This document shows, piece by piece, positions 49,295-61,800 of a DNA stretch of 64,000 nucleotides. Origin of the DNA: Macropodus opercularis (lineage: Eukaryota > Chordata > Actinopteri > Anabantiformes > Osphronemidae); assembly GCA_030770545.1 (NCBI GenBank), contig CM061091.1, forward strand, positions 10,968,501 through 11,032,500, written 5' to 3'. The notes under the pieces are model-generated. The model made no database searches. It was not told the origin of the DNA and worked only from the letters and a program-made list of their open reading frames with translations. Both the position numbers and the translations under genes were made by a program. Each line of letters begins with the position of its first letter. The stretch's first letter is position 1.

Positions 49295-52211
49295 ATGGAG
49301 AAATCGAAAAACTTCAGAATTGACGCCCTGCTCGCTGATGAGAGCCACAGGGTGAGCCGAGACCTCTCCCCGGCTCTGAGCAACGACAGTCCCGTGGGTA
49401 GCCCGGTCTCCTGTCGCCGAGCGGAGACCCCTCCTCCGCGGGCCGCTCATCTCCAGGCCGGAATTATCCCCAAACCGGGTGTACTAGCCCTCACTCACCC
49501 AGGACTCGCTTCGCTGCCTCAGGGGGCGATTCCCGGCATGTATCCTGCACCCATGTATCCATTATCGGCGCTAGGTGGGCAGCACCCCGCCTTCGCCTAC
49601 ACCGGCTTCACACAACTGACGCAGACCTACCCAGAGCACCTGAAGGCGGCTGCTATGGTGGGATCACTGCCTCTGGAGCACTGGATCCGCGCTGGCATCA
49701 TGATGCCCCGACTGCCGGACTACAGCTGTAAGTATGATCAAAAAGCTTATAGTACATATACAAACACTAAAACCCATAGACTAAATGAAAGACACGGCAG
49801 GAGAGACAGAAGATTTAAAACTGTTGAAAAACAGACGCAAATTGTTGCCACAAACCAAAGATGTATAGGTTTTTACGCCGTTATCAGTTTTGACAAGAAG
49901 AGAAACGGTTTAATCAGATCACATAACATAACATCTGAAGAACCGCTGAGACGCTGTCGGCTCATAAAACTCAAATAAAGAGTTAATCTTTTACTTATTT
50001 TGACTTGTGTTCACCTTTATTGCCTATTTCAGTTGTTAACGTAAATTATCAAACGTCAAAGTGATTTCAGTTCTTAATTGAATATGTTTTTTTAAGTCTA
50101 ATTTCCTGTTTTTATGTCCATATAATAATCAGTTAGTTGTCTTAACAGATTTTGTTAAACGATCAACACGTTTTAAGATGACTTATGGCGATTTTAAATG
50201 ATTATAGGAGCCAACAATAAATAAAAAAATACATATTTTGTTATATAAATAGTATGAGCTTATGTATTTTTCGAACCTATACGCTTTTAGCAACACTGGA
50301 GACCCTCGTCTAGTGTTAGTCAAAGCCTAATAACTCAAACAGTATTATACATTGCACTGGTTTACTGCTTATGTGTGCCATATTTTCATTTTGGCCCATT
50401 TGTTTCTCTATAAACGCCAACCAGATGAATATTGTCTTTGTGTGACGAAGAAACTATAAACAAACACCTAAAACGTTCTGTAGTTCATCAATAAAACCCC
50501 AAAAGCCTTCATTGAATTTTCATTAAGTTAATGGCATGCCTGTGTTTTTATGGCCCCTGCGCCCGCTTCTGCCGTGTCCCCTCGTCAACAATAAACTGGA
50601 GTAAAGCTATTACAGTTAATGATGGCCAGAGAGTGCGGGCATATGTGTGCATGTGCCCACCCACACAATTATACTGAATTCCATATGTCCTTGGTAGACC
50701 ATACAAAGGCTAGAGACCACAAAATCAGTTTTACTTTAATGATTTAAACTAAATATCAAAGCACTGCATTAAAGAATAGTTCATCAAGATGTTATAAATG
50801 AGTAAATGCAATTTTAACTCTGTTCTCTCTCCTCCAGCAGGCCCTCAGTCCAGTTTGTTGGGAAAGTGCCGGAGGCCCCGCACGGCTTTCACCAGTCAGC
50901 AGCTCCTAGAGCTGGAGAACCAGTTCAAACTCAACAAGTACCTGTCCAGACCCAAACGATTTGAAGTGGCCACCTCACTTATGCTGACTGAGACACAGGT
51001 ACCATTAGAGAGGCGAGGCAATTAAAGATGATGAAAAATTTCAAGTTTTTTGTATAAAGACATATTATAATGTTATACTGCTCAGAGTGAAACTAGCTGC
51101 ATCAACCACAGTGCACTTGTGTAACAGGCACAGTTATTACTTAGAAAAGTAAAATACATTTAACTTATGTGTTTTTATCCTTTGACCGAGATCATACAGC
51201 AACGGACTTAAGTCACAGGTCTCCTAACAACAAATAAATATAACCCAATCCAATATAATACAAAATAAGAATTGTAATAGACACCACACACAAAACAAAG
51301 AAGGTACTGTACTTTAAAATAATCCAACACTCATATAGAAACATAGAGTTTAAGACAACACTAATAGTGACGCCACAATTTTACAGTAACATTGAAGACT
51401 GTGTAATATCTGTTCTCAGTATTTGTTTCTCATCAGATTGTGACTGACGTGTTCCTTTGGTTTAAACAAACAGCTGTCACACAATAGGAAAACACAAATT
51501 TGTACGTTTATGTTTCCTCATGATCTGAAAGTGTCTGTATCTTCAGAGAAAGGTATATACGACATATATATTCAAATTTCCTTCATTATTCTGAAAGTGT
51601 TGATTGATATACCAGAAATAATCTGACATCATATCTAAGAACACACATTCGAAAATCCTAGTTCATTTTATTTACACATTCACTACTTTTGGATGCAATT
51701 TTGGAAATCTCAAGAATGAGTAAGGAGGTGTAATAAGAAAATATATTTAAATGTTTTTACACAGTTTCCTAATACAATACATTTTCTTTGCAATCTCATC
51801 TCACTGTAGGTAAAGATCTGGTTCCAGAATCGGAGGATGAAGTGGAAGCGTAGCCGGAAGGCAAAGGAGCAGGCAAGCGCCTCAGCCCAGTCTGACGCAG
51901 AGCGTCTTCACAGTGGAGGGAAAACATCTGCAGAGAAATCGCAAGAGAACAGAGGACCTGTGAATCCAGACAACAGAGCGCTGGATTTGGATTTGGAGGA
52001 TGGAGAAGAGGAAGAGGAGGAGGAGGAAGAGGAGGAGGAAGAAGAAGAAGACGATAGCCAGCACGCGTTTCCTGTTGGAATGCCAAGATCTACGGACTTC
52101 TTGCAGCGTGGTGCTGATGTTGGCTACAGTCCCCACAGCACCTTCTCCGATGATGAGCTGGAGGGGATGCAGGTAGGAGGAGGTGACAGGAAGATCGGGG
52201 CAGGACTGTGA
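49295..52211 (+). CDS. mnx2: Motor neuron and pancreas homeobox protein 2 (MNX2/MNR2 type)
   Basis: Homeodomain transcription factor of the HB9/MNR2 class, specifying motor neurons and endodermal/pancreatic fates. Exons: 49295-49727, 50838-50998, 51810-52211 (996 nt, 331 aa). The start is set by the family-defining N-terminus MEKSKNFRIDALLA, an eh1-like repressor motif in good Kozak context. Exon 1 lacks the poly-Ala/His/Gly runs of MNX1 and has LEHWIRAGIMMPRLPDYS before the homeodomain, as in MNX2. The homeodomain spans exons 2-3 (RRPRTAFTSQQLLELENQF ... VKIWFQNRRMKWKRS). The intron falls after TETQ, the usual class position. The C-terminus has a near-pure Glu run, about 15 long. The exon 2 acceptor is NAGNAG. 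The a/b copy cannot be told. Confidence 0.93.
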
Positions 52212-52245
52212 GGAGAAACAGACATACAGGAGTGTTACAGAGACT

Positions 52246-52260
52246 GTTGTGTGTGTGCGC

Positions 52261-52322
<62 letters not shown>
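52246..52322. repeat. (GT)n microsatellite in the mnx2 3' untranslated region
   Basis: About 37 GT units with one GC interruption, beginning about 35 bases after the mnx2 stop codon. Confidence 0.95.
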
Positions 52323-52325
<3 letters not shown>

Positions 52326-52563
52326 CAAACAGTTTAAACACTCTGTGAATAAATTAATCTCTACTCTACTGTACTGTACTTTTGTAGCATGCTGAAAAAA
52401 CACTCATGCTTAAATTTAGCCATTTAGGCATCACCTTCCAATCACTTCTGATGAACCGAAGCTCCACCCAGTGAGGATGTGTAGCAGGACTTCAGACATC
52501 ACCACAATGGACAATAAAACATTGCAAATTGCATCATTACATTTGCTTTTATTCATTTTATTT

Positions 52564-52589
52564 GGGGGGGGGGGGGGGGGGGGGGGGGG
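52564..52589. repeat. Poly-G homopolymer, 26 bases
   Basis: Uninterrupted run of 26 G residues, probably still within or just past the mnx2 3' untranslated region. Confidence 0.9.
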
Positions 52590-53199
52590 TTCTTATGGAA
52601 TTTGTTGTGAGTTGCTCGTGTTACATATGTAAATACATTTAATTTATTCAAATGATCGTACAGATTAATCATACATGTATTTATCTGGAACCTGTTTGTG
52701 ATGTAACTGTAAAATAAAAAATGAGAGAAAAATGAGATTAAAAAAAGCAATAAAATAATATCAAAGGTGTATACATTTTAATATGCTTGATGACAAACTA
52801 TGCAAAGTTACTGTTACTGTCTCTCTCTTGCCACACTACACTATATAATGAAGATGCAATAAAAAACATGAGAAGCTACAGCTAGTTAGTAGTGGCGATG
52901 TGTCCATGCCCAACACAGCTTTGAGCTAAATGCTAACATGCTGATATTTAGCAGACACCGGGTTTTACTTTGTTCATAATGTCTCTATAGTTTGGTTTAG
53001 TAAGTAAAGATAATAAGTAATAACCATATAGCCAAGCCAAGGCTGATGGGGACTTTGTTAGCTTTGCACGGACAGAGGGAAACTAAACATGGCACAAAAG
53101 AATTAGAAGATTGAGTTCAGTGGGATCCAGTGGGAATGTCGAGAAATGCAGCCACTACGCTGCATCTGGTAGCAGAGCAAAGCACCGAGTAACTCACGG
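52590..53199. other. mnx2 3' flank
   Basis: No gene seen. AATAAA hexamers at about 52,349, 52,513 and 52,713 are candidate mnx2 polyadenylation signals. The rest is AT-rich. Confidence 0.4.
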
Positions 53200-53440
53200 T
53201 TCAGTGTGTTAATTTACTGCAAAAGCTCTCAGATATTAATTACTCAGCAGGGTTTACTGATAGCCCAATAATGAAGTTAATGAAAAGGAGGTAAAGCAAT
53301 CAAAAGCCTTATAGTAATGTCACACAGGCCTGTTTTAATTTCCAAGATCATCAGCGTGTGTGTAACTGTGGCGGGGTGTTTTATTGGGCACCCATGTAAG
53401 GGCTGTGATTAAAACGCAGGACATGCAGTGAGGGTTCGTT
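53200..53440. promoter_or_regulatory. Candidate non-coding element downstream of mnx2
   Basis: Contains ATTAATTACTCAG, CCCAATAATGAAGTTAATG, GTTTTAATTTCC and TTTTATTGGGC in a compact block of even composition. It looks like a homeodomain-rich enhancer, but that is inference. Confidence 0.3.
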
Positions 53441-53984
53441 TAGCCCTTCCTCAGACCACACTCACACGTTGATGGCAATTAAATGTATTCCTAAACACCT
53501 GGTACCTTTAAACACTGAATTTTGGCAATAATGAAAGCCTACCTCAATACCGTGCCTTCTAATTTAATAATTTTCAACTAAACTAAAACTAAAAACTAAA
53601 TTTCTAAAAATATATGTTCAGAAAAAGGTGTCATAGCTGATGAGATTCCACTTTGGAGCAAATATGTAACAAATTAGTGAATATGATATCATTCCAGCTT
53701 TGAGTAGATTGGGAAATGGGAAAATTGAGATACAATTAATGAAAAATGCTGACTTTGTTGGCAGTTTAAGGAATAAACATTTTAGCTTTAATTGGACCAA
53801 ATTGACCTAGTGTTAATTGATAATATATCTAAAGCCCCAGACCAGCATCAAAAAGTCCTTTTTAGCACACAAGTAACCGTGACAGCGACAAGCGTAACTT
53901 ACTTTACTTTACTTGATATCAAACTTTTTAGCTTTGATTTACTAGGGAAGACTAGAATACATAACGAGCCAGGAGACTGAACTG

Positions 53985-54245
53985 CCATCAAACTGCAGCT
54001 TTTAATTTGGCTGATGAAACTTGTGAGAATCAATAGAAGCTCATTTAGTTGTGTGACTTGTCAGATATATGATAAATGCCATTTGGCCTTTTTTATGACA
54101 CGCAGGCCCCTCTGACACAGTACAAAAATCATAGGTAATTGATAAGCCAGGGGGGCAATATACGGCGCTCATTGATTCAGTTTGTCTTCTAATTTAGTCT
54201 GAATACACCAGTCTTGTTGATTAAATATTCCCGACATAAATTAGA
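53985..54245. promoter_or_regulatory. Candidate non-coding element between mnx2 and atic
   Basis: Contains CTTTTAATTTGGC, GTAATTGATAAGCC, TTTTTTATGACACGC (a CDX/HOX-like TTTATGAC) and GCTCATTGATTCAG. Its complexity is higher than its surroundings. Confidence 0.3.
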
Positions 54246-54589
54246 CTTACTGCTAATAATGCTGTCGGTTCCCTCAACAGTCAACTCGACAGAAGTGCTG
54301 ACAGCTTCCTTCGTCTTTTTTTTTTTTTACCTAATAATGCACAGTGAGCCTGTGTGTTTCTATAAAAATATTTCACTGTCTATTGAATCACTCAAGTCAC
54401 CCCTGAGATGTCAGTTCAGCTTTCAGGCACAGAGTGGTTACCAGAAACCCCCATTTTCATAGTTAGACAAATAAACTGGTCTCTTTTCGCTTTGTTGGAT
54501 TATAAATCATTCTCCCTTAAAATATTTACACCCCGTAGTTGAATCAATCAGCAAAATGTCAGCCTCATTACGTAAATATGAACAGATTG

Positions 54590-54760
54590 TGCGATCTTTT
54601 AATGTAATCACACATATTGGTGCAGGTTTCCTGGGCCCTGTCCTGTCACTTAACTAATGGGCAAGTAAGGGAGTGAGTGACAGGGCCTAATAAATTCACG
54701 TCTGTCTGACTTAAAACGCTGTTCTAAAGCGTAAAAAAGGCTCCGTTTTGTCCAATAAAG
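54590..54760. promoter_or_regulatory. Candidate element with MEIS-type stem-loop
   Basis: GGCCCTGTC (54634-54642) and GACAGGGCC (54679-54687) are a perfect 9-bp inverted repeat around a 36-base loop. MEIS cores CTGTCA (54644-54649) and TGACAG (54678-54683) sit at the arms. It could be a DNA-level binding element or an RNA hairpin. Confidence 0.3.
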
Positions 54761-55890
54761 TTTATTGAATATGTGTGGTCAGGAGGATTGTGTTCATAGG
54801 TGCCATTTATGGTTACAGGAAATCTATGTTACAGGTGTTTTGCCACTTGCAGTGGGTAAAGTGATGTAAGTGGCAGTACTTGGTGTCCCTGTAACCTTCA
54901 GTGCATGCTGATCAGCAAAAAGATTCAACTCGCCTCAAGTAAAGGAAAACACAAATACCACAGTTTGATTTTTTTTATTTTGAGGTGAATGAGTCTGGTA
55001 ATAATATATTCAAATAAAGTAATGTTAATATGTGGGACAGATTATCAGGAACTCTGCAGACACTTGTCGTCCTACTCTTCTTACATTTTATCCGTAGTTG
55101 TGTATTTATTGACTGCCATATATATAAGAATATATATAAAACTATTATTTTACACTGTTGTTACCCAACATTTTGATGGAATAAACATCCAGATTTTTAC
55201 TAAACAGACTTGCGTAAGTACAAAGGTGATGTTTGCCCTCTTGTGGCAAAATAAAGGAACAAGCTGCTGCTGAAAATTCAATATTTGAACAGAAATAGAC
55301 GCAGAATAGAAAAACTTTTCATATCGGCTACATCTTCAGTTCATGAAATAATAGTAAAACCGTTTCCTTCTCACACTGTCGAGATTAGCGTTGATTTTGT
55401 GAAATGGTATATTCATATAGTTTTGGTGGGTTTTATTCATGGTCAGGCATTTTCACGCTAAGAAAATGAGACAAAGAAAAACTCTTACATTTACATACAT
55501 TTGTTGTTGCGTCGCCTTGTAGTAGTTTTAGTAGCGTGTGTGTGCGCGCGCGTCATTTTCTGACTCGCTGTGGGGTCGTTTGCGCAGCTGTCATTAATTT
55601 TCCATTATCATTCCGTGCGCGTTAATGAACAGCCGTGTTTCGTAGCACACCCTCGGCGCCAATCTCTGCGGGCGAATATGCGCGTTTTGTGCGCAACGCG
55701 GCTGCTTTGGGTGCGCTGCCGCGTCGGGGCGGGACGAGGTCAGCACATAAGACGCATGATGTAGAAATGTAAAGGCTGCACGTCTGTCTGAACTAGAGGC
55801 GCGGTGCTGCTGGTGAAAGTGAACAAGGCTGTGACTTATAAACCCTCCTGACATCCAGACCGACCGTGGACTGACACTGTGGCTGTGAAC
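54761..55890. other. Spacer and promoter of atic
   Basis: No gene in the first 700 bases. A reverse CTCF-like motif lies at 55235-55246. From about 55,540 the sequence is CpG-rich (GTGCGCGCGCGTC, CTCGGCGCC, GCGTCGGGGCGGGACG) and forms the atic promoter and leader. GGGGCGGGA at about 55,726 is an Sp1-type box. Confidence 0.5.
55235..55246 (-). promoter_or_regulatory. CTCF-like motif, reverse orientation
   Basis: On the minus strand CCACAAGAGGGC fits the CTCF core CCA-C/G-N-AG-R-K-GGC. It lies between mnx2 and the atic promoter and points toward mnx2. Confidence 0.4.
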
Positions 55891-58800
55891 ATGGCTTCCT
55901 CGGAACTTGGTAAAAGTTTTGTGCATGCTAGTTTGATTTTGTGTCTAATGAGTTTCACGAAGTTTTGTTGTACGCCATGCAGGATGCTAACCTACAGGCT
56001 AACGTTAGCCAACGTGGTTAGTTTCCTGCGTTGTAGTTCTCTATTTCTGTGTTTGTACAAACAGCTGCTGGTTTTGAGTCTTCATTTATTTGTGCTCGCA
56101 GCACTTTTGAGCGTGTCGGACAAAACCGGGCTGCTGGACTTTGCCAGAAGGCTGGTGGACGCGGGTCTGTCTCTGGTGGCCTCAGGTGGCACAGCAAAAG
56201 CCCTGCGTGATGCTGGGCTGGCTGTCAGGTGGGTGCTGTTAACATCAATATCCGGTGAGGTTCAGGTGTTGTAGGTCCTGAAGACGACTAACATGACAGC
56301 GTCTCTGCTGTGCGTCAGGGATGTGTCTGAGCTGACTGGACACCCAGAGATGCTGGGAGGCAGAGTGAAGACCCTGCACCCCGCTGTGCATGGAGGCATC
56401 CTGGCCAGGAAAATCACCACCGACACTGCAGACATGGACAAACTTGGCTACAGCCTGGTCAGGTGAGAGAAGCACAGTCAACTGTCGGAAAAAAAGTCTC
56501 ACACACGTACTGTATTGCCTAGTACTATGATTGATATTACTGCAGTAGATGGGAGACTCGAAGGAACCCTACAAAGCCCAATTCACTTCACTCATGTGCA
56601 TGGCATGCGTGCCCTGTGGCTGACGGTTGAGCCATTAAGAAGCACGCGTAATTGATTTAGCTGTTAGTAAAATTGAAAAGTGCTGCTCCTGCTAAAAGCC
56701 AAGCTTGTGACTCTCATTTGTTTAGACTTTGAAGTCTTTAATTCAATCACATTCTTCTCTGTTGTCACTGGAGAACTGGCCTGTACGCTGTTGAGGTCTA
56801 AGAGACGCAGCATAATTGATTAGATATGGATTGTACAAACTTACTTGATAAATGTTAGATGTGTGTGCATGTGACAGAGATTTGAGTGAGCCATCAGACA
56901 AGGAAAAAGCATAGCATGCAGCTGTACTACTCTGTACTTTTTTTGGTTCAGGAGACAGTTTCCAGAGTTCCTGCTTTAACAATATATATAATTGAATCAC
57001 TTGCACTAGAGGCACAGATGTAAACAGTGTCAGAAAAGCAGTTCACGCATGACCTTTTGGCTCTGCTGAAACGATGAAAGCAGCTGTGGTTAAGTGACTA
57101 CAGCAGAGATGACCTTTTTTTTTTTTTTTTTTTTTTTGATTACAAGGCTAAATGTAGGAAGCTTTTGGTCACTCAAGCAGAACATGGTTCTAAAGTGGGA
57201 TGGTTCTGTAGGATAATGGCCACCTTGATTTGCAGAGCCTCTCAAAGTCATTAATGTGTCGTGGCTGATGTTTGGCAATTAGAACCTTCAGCTCCCTCCA
57301 CAGATTTTCTATGGGATTAGGATCTGGAGACTGACTAGGCCACTCCATGACTTTAATATGCTTCTTGCCTTGGCCATGTATTTTGGATGTGCTTTCTTGA
57401 GCAGGGGGACCTTGCAGGCACAGCAGGATTTCAATCCTTCACAGCGTAGTGTGTTACCAACAGCTTTTTTTTTTTTGGTGACTATGGTCCCAGCTGCCTT
57501 GAGATCATTGACAAGTTCCTCCTGAGTAGTTCTTGGCTGATTCCTCACCGTTCTCATTATCATTGAAAAACTCCTCGAGGTGAGATCTTGCATGGAGCTC
57601 CAGGCTGAGGGAGATTGGCAGTTAATTTATGTTTCTTCCATTTGCCAATAATCGCACCAACTGTTGTCACCTTCTCACCCAGTTTGCTTGGTGATGGTCT
57701 TGAAGCCCATTCGAGCCTTGTGTAGGTCCACAATCTTATCCCTGCCATCCTTGGACAGCTCTTTGTTCTTGGCCATGGTAAAGCGTTTGGAATCTGAATT
57801 TATTGATTCTGTGGACAGGTGTCTTTTATACAGGTAAAGAGCTGAGAGGGCTCCCAATGTTAGCTAGTTACCTGTATAAGATACACCTGGGAGCCAGAGA
57901 TCTTGCTGACTGATAGGGGATCAAATGCTTATTTCAGTCATGAAAATGCAAATTAATTTAGAGGTTATTTTGCATTTTTCCTGGAAACTTACAAAATCAG
58001 CTGGGTTTCAAATTTTTTTTTTTTTCCCTGACTGTACCTAATGAATAATACAAAAAGAAATCGCACAAGCAGTGTTTCTCGTGTCAGTTTGATTGGTGAT
58101 GAGGATGGAACATAAACAGCCTTTCTTGTGGCAGTGTTTTCAGAAGCTGTGTATGACATTCATTTCTTTGCTCTTCTCCAGAGTGGTTGTGTGCAACCTT
58201 TACCCCTTTGTGAAGACGGTGTCTAACCCAGATGTTACACTAGAGGATGCTGTAGAGCAGATTGATATTGGTGAGTTGAAATGTGGCTTTGGAATGTAAC
58301 GATAAGGCAGAGAACCATAAGAGAATAAATCTAACCAATTTTCCCTTAAGTATTGATGATTTTCATTATTGCCATGTTTTTCAGGTGGAGTGACTCTGCT
58401 AAGAGCAGCTGCCAAGAATCACGCTCGAGTCACGATTGTGTGTGATCCTACTGATTATTCATTGGTTGCTAAAGAAATGGAGAGTTCAGGAGACAAAGAT
58501 ACAACCCTGGAAACACGCAGGACTCTGGCTCTTAAAGTAGGTTTATTTCCCCATCACTTAACTTGAAATGAATGTAAATAAAACTTTCACATTTAATTTG
58601 TGCAAAAATAATTGACAATACTGCTCAAATTTGTGAGAGAAGAGTTTCACTTTTGGTGTTTGACACTTTTTAGAAGGTACATTTTAAAGGGTGAGTATTT
58701 TCAGACAGGTCCCTTTACAAAATTAGATGACTGGAATTTGTAGATAATTTAGTGAATAATTGAAATGTTGTACATTTTTAAACAACGTTTTAACAAGCAA

Positions 58801-61800
58801 TGGATGCCATTTCTCAAATTAGAAAGATTTTTTTAAAGTCATCTGATAGTAAATATCTCTGAATTAGACTAGTTCAGCCAAAAAAAAAAAAAAATTATAA
58901 GCATTCTTTATTTATCCGTTTTCAAACGTATTAAATTAGCAATGACAAAATCTGTAAGAAAATATTGGAGCCCTTTCTTCAAGTACAGAACAGAAAGGTG
59001 ATAAAAGGAGCAGGACAGACTGCTTCCTGATTTACTCATTCATAACCCTATGCTGGTCATTTTGCTGTTCTTTTGTACCACTCTTTGTTGGAAGCAGTGA
59101 AAGCTTCCTTGATCTTCTGATCACATTTACTTCAGAACATTGGTTAAACCTGCCCGTCACCGTTCAGACTTGTTCCAGCTCATTGTAAGTTGTGTAAAAA
59201 AAAAAAACTCAGTTTGGAATGAATGAAACCACGTTGCGTAACAAAACCACAGACCGTCAAATCCTTGCAAAACACAAGATGGTGTCAAGAGGCAAAAGGC
59301 AGTATATCCAACAAATTTAATAATGATCAACCTATACAAAAGATGTGTACTGGTGTGTTGGTACGGATTGGAGCCCAGTCACGTTGGTGGCTGATAAAAG
59401 GTAAAGAAGAAAATCTCTACTGAGCTTGCATTATGTTCTGGTTTTTGTTGTTTGCTTAGATATGAGGGTCAGTGAAAGACAAAGTCCAATGAAGGCTGTT
59501 TACCAAACTGTTGAAATATTTGTTTCGGTTGAAGTTTTCTTGAGCCAGACTCAACTGCATTTATCTTCTAAACTGTGGTTTGCTTTTAAAGTTAAAACCT
59601 GGTTCAGCTATAGTTAGAATAAGAATAATTCTGACATGTATATAAAATTCCTGAATGATAAGCATATTGCATATCCTCTGCTCCTTAGGCCTTCACGCAC
59701 ACAGCACAGTATGACGAAGCTATATCGGACTACTTTCGAGGACAGTACAGTCGTGGAGTTTCTCAGCTGCCTCTGCGTTATGGCATGAATCCCCACCAAG
59801 CACCTGCCCAACTTTACACCCTGCGCCCAGCCCTTCCCCTGAAAGGTGAGCTAAGCTAACCGACTGCTGGCTGATGCTTTAAATGTAATGGTCAGTCTCG
59901 ACTGTGGGGAGAAACACTTATTTATTGAAATGTCTGTGAAATTAAGATGCATTAGTTGAACATCGAAAGCAAAAAATTAAATAATTCTTCCTCAAATGTC
60001 ATCTTAACCTTTGCTCGTGTTCCTCAGTGGTCAACGGTTCTCCGGGCTTCATCAACCTGTGTGACGCTCTGAATGCCTGGCAGCTTGTCAGAGAGTTAAA
60101 GGGCGCCCTTGGCATGGCTGCTGCTACCTCCTTCAAGCACGTGAGCCCTGCTGGTGAGACAAGCAGACACTTCAGCAGTGTAGGACATGACTGCAGTGCA
60201 TTATATCTGAAAATGTTTCATCCTTTTTTGTTAAGGCGCTGCAGTGGGAGTTCCTCTGTCTGAGGAGGAAGCCAAAGTGTGCATGGTGCATGACATGCTG
60301 AAGGATCTCACCCCACTGGCCACAGCCTACGCCCGAGCAAGAGGTGAAGCCCAGAACAACTAGAGTTTTTATGCATTTGTTTATGATGTTTGTTTGTTTT
60401 TACCTGACACTGCACAAACTCTTGAAAATCTTTTGATTCTCAGGTTCAGACAGAATGTCGTCTTTTGGAGATTTCATTGCTCTGTCAGATGTGTGTGACG
60501 TTCCCACTGCCAAGATTATATCAAGAGAGGTGAACTCCCCTGCCAAAGAACAATAAAGATGAAAAATAAATGTTTGTGCAGCACAACAGTTGTTTTATCT
60601 GTACTTGAATTTGACTTCTCATAGGTCTCAGATGGTATCATTGCACCAGGTTACGAGGAGGATGCACTTAAGATTCTCTCCAAAAAGAAGAATGGCAACT
60701 ACTGTGTTCTTCAGGTTACACTTGATGCTTTTTTACTTAAATTTTTGATTAATCTCATTTACTGCTTTTAAATATATGCGCGTCTGTTCCAGATGGACCC
60801 AGACTACGAGCCAGACGAGGCTGAGGTGAGAGTGTTGTTTGGGCTCTACCTCAAACAGAAGAGAAATGGAGGCGTTATCAATAAGGAATTCTTTAACAAT
60901 GTTGTTTCCAAGGGCTCAGTAAGTGACGTACTTTCATATAGTATATTTATTTTGCTAATGCAGTCCTGTTGAATTGGTGAAATGGTTTTGGTGTGTGTGT
61001 GTCCGTCTGTCCGTGTCCACAAGCTCTCAGAGGAAGCTGTGCGGGACCTCACTGTGGCCACCATTGCTGTCAAGTACACTCAGTCCAACTCTGTCTGCTA
61101 CGCTAAAGATGGACAGGTAAGATGAGAGGGTGTAACACAAGTCTCGATGAGCTACACATCTTTATGTGACTAATTGTGTTTTCCAGGTTATTGGAATTGG
61201 AGCGGGTCAGCAGTCCCGTATCCACTGCATGCGTCTTGCAGGTGACAAAGCCGATAACTGGTGGCTGAGACACCACCCTCGTGTCCTGAACATGAAGTTT
61301 CGCAGTGGTGTAAAGCGAGCAGAAATGGCTAATGCAATTGACCAGTATGTCAGTGACACTATTGGAGAGGTAAGCTGGTAACAACAGGGAAATTATATTA
61401 AGCAGAAGCAGTTAATTGCATGTGGATTGTCCAACTGTAGTGTTAGCTTGTCATTGCACATGAAATAAATGCCTGTTTCCTGTGATTATTTATATTGCAC
61501 CAGATTTTGCAAAACGATGTCTGTAGCCTAAACTACATTTTATTGTAAGCTCAATATACATTTAAGATTAAGACACAAATAGATCATGTAACCACAATGC
61601 AGGACTGGCTCTAGTACTATAGCCAGCGTTTTCTTTTACTTATCTTTTGTGTTTTGGCTGCATTACCTTTAAACTTCACTTTTATAGAAGAGTGAACTTA
61701 CTGCCACAGCAGTGCTAACACCTGTCGACACTGTGATGTCCCGTGCATTGGACTTGAAAATAAAAGCCTCTAATTTAAGCCTTTAAGTTTCTTTTTTTTT

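Noticed and set aside
54214..55273. Open frames of 82 and 94 codons between mnx2 and atic
   Set aside because: Low-complexity, AT-driven translations without splice signals or family matches.
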